This document shows, piece by piece, positions 1 to 7,531 of a stretch of 7,531 bases of DNA (position 1 is its first letter; every line of letters starts with the position of its first letter). Both the position numbers and the translations under genes were made by a program. Under the pieces are notes generated by a model that searched no databases, had not been told where the DNA came from, and saw nothing but the letters and a program-made list of their open reading frames with translations. Origin of the DNA: a bacterium (GTDB taxonomy: Bacteria > Verrucomicrobiota > Verrucomicrobiia > Opitutales > UBA953); contig RFOO01000042.1 in assembly GCA_009926645.1 (NCBI GenBank), positions 1 through 7,531 of the forward strand, given 5' to 3'.

Positions 1-2752
<2,752 letters not shown>

Positions 2753-2782
2753 ACTGCATTCTACCTAACAAGATTTACAGAC
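2753..2782 (+). other. rpoB-rpoC intergenic spacer without a clear Shine-Dalgarno sequence
   Basis: The 30-nt spacer contains no GGAG or AGGA-type sequence in the 5-15 nt before the rpoC ATG; the nearest purine run is a weak AAGA ending about 11 nt upstream. It contains no hairpin or T-tract, so transcription should continue into rpoC. Translation may depend on coupling to ribosomes ending rpoB or on the low-structure A/T-rich leader (inference). The spacer is a multiple of three and has no further stop in the shared frame. Confidence 0.6.
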
Positions 2783-5700
2783 ATGATTCATTCGGAACAC
2801 ACCCCTGAGTTTACGCCCAACGAAGCCAAGGAGCAATCTTTCGACTTCGTCTCCATCTCCATCGCTTCACCCGAAGAGATTGTTGCTTGGACGGGCGAGC
2901 AGTTCCTCGACGAACTGGATGAACACGGCAACCGTAAGGTCAAAGGCCTTAAGGAAGTGAAAAGCCCTGAGACGATTAATTATCGTTCTTTTAAACCCGA
3001 GCCCAATGGCCTTTTCTGCCAACGTATTTTCGGACCTGTCCGTGATTACGAGTGCTATTGCGGAAAGTATAAGAAAGTTAAGTACAAGGATGTCGTTTGT
3101 GATAAGTGCGGCGTCGAAGTGACCGTTTCGCGCGTGCGTCGTGAGCGCATGGGTTACATCCGGATGGCGATTCCTGTATCGCACATTTGGTTCCTCAAGA
3201 GCATGCCCAGCCGTCTCTCGTTGATGCTGGACATGACCACACGTCAGTTGGAGCAGGTGATTTACTATCAAAAGTATCTTGTGGTCGACCCTGGTCAGAC
3301 CGGCATGCTGGAGAAAGATCTTTTGGACGAAGATTCCTACCGTAAAGCGGTTGAGCAACACGGTCCTGACGCTTTCAAGGCTCGCATGGGCGCAGAGGCG
3401 CTTCAGCAATTGCTGAAGAAGATGGATTTGGCTGCGACGGTCGAAGGTTTGCGCGATCAACTCCGTTCCACCCGCTCGAAGCAAATTAAGAAGAAAATCG
3501 CTCGACGCATGAAAATTATCCAAGGCTTCTTGGCCTCGGGTAAACGTCCAGAGCATATGATTCTCACCGTGCTTCCGGTGATTCCTCCAGACTTACGTCC
3601 GCTGGTGCCTTTAGAAGGCGGTCGCTTTGCTACCTCCGATTTGAACGATCTCTATCGTCGAGTCATCAATCGCAATAATCGTCTCAAGCAGCTCATTCAG
3701 ATGAAGACGCCCGACGTCATCATTCACAATGAGATGCGTATGTTGCAAGAAGCGGTGGATGCTCTGTTAGACAACGGTCGTCACGGTAAGCCCGTGAAGG
3801 ATCGCGATCGTCAGCTCAAATCCATCAGCGACATGCTGAAGGGTAAGCACGGTCGTTTCCGTCAAAACCTGCTTGGTAAGCGCGTTGATTACTCTGGTCG
3901 TTCCGTTATCGTTATCGGACCTGAACTGAAACTTAATCAGTGTGGATTGCCGAAGAAAATGGCTCTCGTTTTGTTTGAGCCTTTTATCATTCGTCGCTTA
4001 AAAGACCTTGGTTTTGCCCACACCGTGCGCGGTGCACGCAAACACATTGAGCAGAAGAAGCCTGAAGTTTGGGATATTCTCGAGGAAGTGACCAAAGGTC
4101 ACCCTGTTTTCCTGAATCGTGCTCCAACTTTACACCGTCTTTCGATTCAAGCTTTCGAGCCTGTCTTGATTGAAGGTGATGCTATCCGTTTACACCCGCT
4201 CGTTTGTACGGCTTACAATGCTGACTTCGACGGTGACCAAATGGCGGTTCACGTTCCGTTATCTCTCGAAGCCATCATGGAGTGTAAGCTCCTCTTGATG
4301 TCGACGAACAATATTTTCTCACCTTCCAGCGGTAAGCCTATTTTAACGCCCTCGCAGGATATTGTTTTGGGTGCTTATTACCTAACCTTGGAGCCTGCGA
4401 CCAAGCCTACGGCTGAGCAGCACCTGCCTATCATTGGATCGGTGGAAGAAGCTAATTATGCCGAAGCGGAGGGTGCTTTACACTTCCATAGCTGGGTTCG
4501 TTATGTGAATCCAGACTTCGGTCGTGACACGGTTCACGGTGATAAGACCTCACGAACCATTGTTACTACCGTAGGACGAATTATTTTTAACACCATTTGG
4601 CCATCGGAACTCGGATTCTTCAATGAAACCGTGAAGAAGAGCCAATTGGGTGATTTAATTCTTAAGACTTACAAGAGCGTTGGCCGGGAAGCTTCGATTC
4701 CAGTTCTTGATGCTCTCAAGGATACTGGTTTCCGCGTCGCGACCCGTGCTGGTATTTCGATCGGCGTTAGCGATATGATTTACCCCAAGGAAAAAGAAGG
4801 TGTGGTAAAAGATGCCACGGCCAAGGTACGTGAGTTCCAACGTCAAAACGAATCGGGTACCATCACCAATGAAGAACGTCGTAATAAAGTCGTCGACGTT
4901 TGGGCTGGTGCAACCAACACCATCGCCCAGTCAGTGTATAATACTCTCTCCGAATCCGCGAAAGTTGCGGGTGTTCGCAAGGGCGATCCTCGTCACACGC
5001 AGCGCGTGATTATTAATCCCGTTTATGCGATGATGGATTCGGGTGCGCGTGGTAATAAAGCACAGGTTAAGCAGCTTTGCGGAGCTCGCGGTCTGATGGC
5101 TAAGCCCTCGGGTGAAGTTATTGAACGTCCGATTCTCTCCTCCTTCCGTGAAGGACTTTCTGTTTTGGAATACTTCATCTCGACACACGGTGCGCGTAAG
5201 GGTCTCTCCGACACGGCTCTTAAAACGGCTGATGCTGGTTACATGACTCGTAAACTTTGCGATGTGGCGATGGACGTGATTGTGACAGATGATCACGATT
5301 TATCTCCTGGTACTGAAGTTATTGCCTTAACGGATGCGGCTATTGGTCGTCACCTCGCTCAGGATGTTGTCAATCCCACGGGCGGTGCTAAGCCATTGGC
5401 TAAAGCAGAAACCGCTTTGACTGAAGAAATTGTCGCTAAGTTGCGCGATGCCAATGTGGATCGCGTGCTGGTTCGTCTGCCTAATGGTGTTTGGAAATCT
5501 ACCATTTACGATGGTGATGAAATCCTTGTGCCGTTAGCTGATCGAATCATTGGACGTTGTCCTTCTGAAGACGTGGTTAACCCATTGAATCCTTCCGAAG
5601 TGATTATCCGTTCAGGCGAATTGATTACAGAAGATATTGCGAAGCAGATTGAGAAGACCGGTATCGACCGCGTTAAAGTTCTCTCTCCGCTGACGCATAT

Positions 5701-7123
5701 GCATGTAAATGCCATTCCACCGAAGTCTTACGGCCTTGATCCTTCAACGGGTCGACTCGTGGAACGCGGAACCGCTGTCGGTATCATCGCTGCACAATCA
5801 ATCGGTGAGCCTGGTACTCAGTTAACCATGCGTACTTTCCACATTGGTGGTGTCGCTCAGCTCAAGTCGCCCGAAATTAAAGCCAAGAACAACGGACGTA
5901 TTGTCTATGTTGACATCAATACCGTTTCACCTGTCCCTGACTATTTTGTGGCGGTTAACGGCACCGGCTTCCTTCGTATCGTGAACGATGCTGAACAAGT
6001 TCTCGAAGAGTATCGTATTCTTGCTGGTACAGTGATCAGTAAGAACGGTAAGTCTGTGAAAAAGGACGAACTCGTTGCGGCTTGGGATCCTAACTTCACC
6101 AACATTATCGCTAACGAATCAGGGGAAATCCGTCTCTTGGATATGATTTCGGGTGTGACCTACACCGAAGAGCGTGATCCTTCGAGCAACAAATTCTTCA
6201 AGTATATCATCGAGCACTCTGATGAGCAAAATCCGCAAATCCAGATTGTGAATGATAAGGGTGAGAACCTTGGTACGTTTGCAATCCCTGCTGGTGCGCG
6301 TATTGAAGTCGGCGAGGGCGACCGTGTTGAACGGGGTAGTGCCTTGGCCAAGATTCCTCGTCAGGCTGCGAAAACTCAAGATATCACCGCAGGTCTGCCT
6401 CGTATTTCTGAACTCTTCGAAGCTCGTCCTCCGAAAGAGGCAGCAGAAATTGCGAAGATTGATGGCGAGGTTGAATTCCAGCCATCCGTTCGTGGCAAGA
6501 AGCGCTTAGTGATCAAAGACTCAATCGGTCGTGAAGAGGAGCATCTCATTCCTCATGGTAAGCACATTACCGTGGCAGCTGGAGAGAAGGTTAAACAAGG
6601 TCAGGCGTTGACCGATGGATCGGTCGACCCGCACGATATTCTCGATATTCTCGGACAATCGCGCGTACAGGATTACCTGATTACCGAAATTCAGAAAGTT
6701 TACCGCTCTCAGGGTGTTGTCATTAACGACAAGCACATTGAAATCATTGTCTCTCGCATGCTCCGCAAGGTCCGTATTAGCGAGCCAGGCGATTCCGATT
6801 ACTTGTGGGGTGAGCATGTGGATCGCAGTGTCCTCGCGGAAGTGAATCGTTCGATTCATGAGCGCGGTGGCCAAATTGCTGAATACGAGCCAATCCTTCT
6901 TGGTATCACCAAGGCCTCCTTGGAGACCGAATCTTTCATCTCGGCGGCCTCCTTCCAAGAGACCACTCGTGTGTTAACTGATGCTGCCACAATGGCACGT
7001 CGGGACCCCTTGAGTGGATTTAAGGAGAATGTGATTATGGGTCACTTGGTGCCTGCGGGTACTGGATTGCCGGTTTATCGCAAGATTCGCGTCAGCCCAA
7101 ATCTAGAAGCACCTCAGGTATAA
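2783..7123 (+). CDS. rpoC: DNA-directed RNA polymerase subunit beta' (RpoC), complete, with unusual Zn2 region
   Basis: This is the largest RNA polymerase subunit and carries the catalytic Mg2+. It has 1446 residues against 1407 in E. coli. ATG 2783 is the first possible start after the rpoB stop in this frame. Visible in order: a ~18-residue insertion (about 37-54); zinc ribbon 1 with C91, C93, C106 and C109 intact; the RFRQNLLGKRVDYSGRS switch region; the NADFDGDQM metal loop with D481, D483 and D485; the bridge helix (about 794-829); a tandem-duplicated segment (848-900 and 917-969); a second zinc site lacking all four Cys (D839, H972, P979, S982); the trigger-loop start GTQLTMRTFHIGG with M1016, R1017 and H1020; an SI3-like insertion (about 1025-1197); and the closing TAGLPRISELFEAR and ITKASLETESFISAASFQETT blocks. 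The C-terminal tail is shorter than in E. coli. A strong terminator follows 36 nt after the stop. The intact active site and absence of frameshifts argue for a functional enzyme. The zinc-site loss and duplication could be a lineage trait rather than specific to this genome. Confidence 0.99.
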   Translation: MIHSEHTPEFTPNEAKEQSFDFVSISIASPEEIVAWTGEQFLDELDEHGNRKVKGLKEVKSPETINYRSFKPEPNGLFCQRIFGPVRDYECYCGKYKKVKYKDVVCDKCGVEVTVSRVRRERMGYIRMAIPVSHIWFLKSMPSRLSLMLDMTTRQLEQVIYYQKYLVVDPGQTGMLEKDLLDEDSYRKAVEQHGPDAFKARMGAEALQQLLKKMDLAATVEGLRDQLRSTRSKQIKKKIARRMKIIQGFLASGKRPEHMILTVLPVIPPDLRPLVPLEGGRFATSDLNDLYRRVINRNNRLKQLIQMKTPDVIIHNEMRMLQEAVDALLDNGRHGKPVKDRDRQLKSISDMLKGKHGRFRQNLLGKRVDYSGRSVIVIGPELKLNQCGLPKKMALVLFEPFIIRRLKDLGFAHTVRGARKHIEQKKPEVWDILEEVTKGHPVFLNRAPTLHRLSIQAFEPVLIEGDAIRLHPLVCTAYNADFDGDQMAVHVPLSLEAIMECKLLLMSTNNIFSPSSGKPILTPSQDIVLGAYYLTLEPATKPTAEQHLPIIGSVEEANYAEAEGALHFHSWVRYVNPDFGRDTVHGDKTSRTIVTTVGRIIFNTIWPSELGFFNETVKKSQLGDLILKTYKSVGREASIPVLDALKDTGFRVATRAGISIGVSDMIYPKEKEGVVKDATAKVREFQRQNESGTITNEERRNKVVDVWAGATNTIAQSVYNTLSESAKVAGVRKGDPRHTQRVIINPVYAMMDSGARGNKAQVKQLCGARGLMAKPSGEVIERPILSSFREGLSVLEYFISTHGARKGLSDTALKTADAGYMTRKLCDVAMDVIVTDDHDLSPGTEVIALTDAAIGRHLAQDVVNPTGGAKPLAKAETALTEEIVAKLRDANVDRVLVRLPNGVWKSTIYDGDEILVPLADRIIGRCPSEDVVNPLNPSEVIIRSGELITEDIAKQIEKTGIDRVKVLSPLTHMHVNAIPPKSYGLDPSTGRLVERGTAVGIIAAQSIGEPGTQLTMRTFHIGGVAQLKSPEIKAKNNGRIVYVDINTVSPVPDYFVAVNGTGFLRIVNDAEQVLEEYRILAGTVISKNGKSVKKDELVAAWDPNFTNIIANESGEIRLLDMISGVTYTEERDPSSNKFFKYIIEHSDEQNPQIQIVNDKGENLGTFAIPAGARIEVGEGDRVERGSALAKIPRQAAKTQDITAGLPRISELFEARPPKEAAEIAKIDGEVEFQPSVRGKKRLVIKDSIGREEEHLIPHGKHITVAAGEKVKQGQALTDGSVDPHDILDILGQSRVQDYLITEIQKVYRSQGVVINDKHIEIIVSRMLRKVRISEPGDSDYLWGEHVDRSVLAEVNRSIHERGGQIAEYEPILLGITKASLETESFISAASFQETTRVLTDAATMARRDPLSGFKENVIMGHLVPAGTGLPVYRKIRVSPNLEAPQV
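5324..5689 (+). repeat. Tandem protein-level duplication inside rpoC (two 53-residue copies, period 69 residues)
   Basis: Copy A is 5324-5482 (residues 848-900) and copy B is 5531-5689 (residues 917-969), joined by 16 residues. They align without gaps, with 18 of 53 positions identical by my count. Shared landmarks are L--D--IGR at the start, DVVNP in the middle, TE-I after that and DRV-V---P (with one variable position after V) at the end. The residues just before each copy also match (GTEVI and GDEIL). Copy B aligns with the single E. coli segment at about residues 834-885 (PLRDRVLGR...AVKVRSV). The DNA of the copies differs at many synonymous sites, for example across the DVVNP codons, so the duplication is old rather than an assembly error. 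Confidence 0.85.
5855..6373 (+). other. Trigger-loop insertion in rpoC (SI3 / beta'-i6-like)
   Basis: Between HIGG of the first trigger-loop half and TQDITAGLPR of the second half lie about 173 residues, where gram-positive enzymes have only a short loop. E. coli SI3 is about 188 residues long and shares recognisable elements with this segment, including VAAWDPNF, ESGEIRLLDMISG and GDRVERGSALAKIPR. The segment is therefore the same family of sandwich-barrel hybrid insertion, slightly shorter. In E. coli SI3 affects pausing and trigger-loop movement; the same role here is inference. Ends are approximate. Confidence 0.8.
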
Positions 7124-7133
7124 TTGTATAATT

Positions 7134-7152
7134 AACTTATAATCAGTAAGTT
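7134..7152 (+). other. Small AT-rich hairpin after the rpoC stop
   Basis: AACTTA (7134-7139) is the exact reverse complement of TAAGTT (7147-7152), giving a 6-bp stem with a 7-nt loop. It starts 11 nt after the rpoC stop and ends 8 nt before the terminator stem. It has no T-tract and is weak on its own. It may help protect the 3' end, or may be chance in AT-rich DNA. Confidence 0.35.
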
Positions 7153-7159
7153 GCCTTGC

Positions 7160-7195
7160 AAAAGGGGTAGTAAGTTCATCTTACTGCCCCTTTTT
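7160..7195 (+). terminator. Rho-independent terminator of the rpoBC operon
   Basis: AAAAGGGGTAGTAAG (7160-7174) pairs with CTTACTGCCCCTTTT (7180-7194) over 15 bp, with one G-U pair and a 5-nt TTCAT loop. A T-tract occupies 7191-7195. The four consecutive G-C pairs sit directly before the T-tract, the classic arrangement for intrinsic termination. The A-run on the left arm could also make it work in reverse, although no gene on the minus strand is seen here. It lies 36 nt after the rpoC stop. Confidence 0.93.
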
Positions 7196-7211
7196 ATGGC
7201 CTATTTGGTGG

Positions 7212-7240
7212 TTGATACATTTGGCCACTTTGATTTTGTA
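7212..7240 (+). promoter_or_regulatory. Weak candidate promoter for the downstream gene
   Basis: TTGATA at 7212-7217 is one base from the -35 consensus. It lies between the terminator and the ATG at 7263, where a promoter for the new transcription unit is expected. The hexamer at the ideal 17-nt spacing (TTTGTA, 7235-7240) is a poor -10; TAAACT at 7239-7244 is a better match but spaced 21 nt away. The call rests mainly on position. Confidence 0.25.
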
Positions 7241-7262
7241 AACTACGCCCCGTCATTCATTT

Positions 7263-7531
7263 ATGTCTAGACCTAGCTTCTACATAGCTGCGGCTTTTAT
7301 GCTTTCATCGGCAGGGTTAAAAGCGGTCAATTTTTGGCCTACCTCTCCTTTGATTCAGCTTGGTTATGATACGGACATTTTCTTCCAGGGATCAGCGAGT
7401 CTCAATTGGACCGATAATTTATACAGTCTTTCTAATAAAACGAGTGCCTTTTCTTATACATTAAGACCAGGATTTGTTTTAGAGTACGCGAAAGATTCTG
7501 AATTATCTGCTGAACTTAGTATCAGTCGCGG
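7263..7531 (+). CDS. Putative exported beta-barrel (outer-membrane) protein, N-terminal fragment
   Basis: Eighty-nine codons are visible before the window ends. ATG 7263 is the earliest possible start: an in-frame TAA lies at 7239-7241 with no start codon between. The N-terminus (MSRPSFYIAAAFMLSSAGLKA) has one Arg, then a hydrophobic Ala/Phe/Met/Leu core, fitting a Sec signal peptide that might be cut after A21. The mature part has alternating polar and hydrophobic residues with many Ser, Thr, Tyr and Phe and few Lys. Pieces such as LGYDTDIFFQGSASLNWTDN and YTLRPGFVLEYAKDSELSAEL resemble the strands and turns of outer-membrane barrel proteins of the BBP2-like kind seen in Verrucomicrobiota and Proteobacteria. 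That family assignment is from pattern memory only. No Shine-Dalgarno sequence is visible. The DNA is more AT-rich than rpoBC, and the terminator upstream makes this a separate transcription unit. Confidence 0.72.
   Translation, partial: MSRPSFYIAAAFMLSSAGLKAVNFWPTSPLIQLGYDTDIFFQGSASLNWTDNLYSLSNKTSAFSYTLRPGFVLEYAKDSELSAELSISR

Noticed and set aside
2867..3556. Open frame of 229 codons on the minus strand inside rpoC, with similar ones near 1060-1593, 4931-5296 and 6521-6958
   Set aside because: All lie antisense to conserved polymerase sequence, have unlikely compositions and no family resemblance.
5282..5700. Frameshift or misassembly as the cause of the odd Zn2/duplication region
   Set aside because: The frame is continuous, both copies keep conserved residues, and their DNA differs at many synonymous positions, so neither a frameshift nor a collapsed or expanded assembly repeat explains it.
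7127..7143. Two perfect TATAAT hexamers (7127-7132 and 7138-7143)
   Set aside because: They lie in AT-rich DNA upstream of the terminator without a -35 match at proper spacing, and any transcript would end at about 7195.
7197..7227. TGGCC ... GGCCA inverted repeat
   Set aside because: Only 5 bp with a 21-nt gap, which is expected by chance.

Overview
The window covers the end of a bacterial RNA polymerase operon and the beginning of the next gene, all on the + strand. The proteins are clearly bacterial. Several details suggest the Planctomycetes-Verrucomicrobia-Chlamydiae group, most likely Verrucomicrobiota. These are a hydrophobic residue at the rifampicin-pocket position that is Val in Chlamydia as I remember it, insertion domains in both large subunits, and a small outer-membrane barrel-like gene next door. 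This placement is inference from remembered family sequences, not from a tree.

Layout. Positions 1-2752 hold the last roughly two thirds of rpoB (RNA polymerase beta); the first ~408 residues lie upstream of the window. A 30-nt spacer with no recognisable Shine-Dalgarno sequence separates it from rpoC (2783-7123, beta', 1446 residues, complete). A 139-nt gap follows. It holds a small AT-rich hairpin and a strong rho-independent terminator (about 7160-7195), which ends the rpoBC transcript. From 7263 a new, visibly AT-richer gene begins and runs off the window. Its first 89 residues look like a signal peptide followed by amphipathic beta-strand sequence, so it is probably an outer-membrane or secreted beta-barrel protein. 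It is not the rpsL/rpsG/fusA cluster that often follows rpoC.

How the genes work together. Beta and beta' form the catalytic cleft of RNA polymerase, and their essential residues are intact: the NADFDGD metal-binding loop, bridge helix and trigger-loop base of beta', and the active-site lysines of beta. The enzyme should therefore be functional.

The unusual part is the stretch of beta' between the bridge helix and the trigger loop. The second zinc-binding site, normally four cysteines, has lost all four (D839, H972, P979, S982 at the equivalent positions). The ~53-residue segment inside that domain is present twice in tandem (residues 848-900 and 917-969, ungapped, 18/53 identical). There is also an ~18-residue insertion near the beta' N-terminus. 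Together these suggest a remodelled zinc-free domain in an otherwise standard polymerase. This is the best candidate for something undescribed here.
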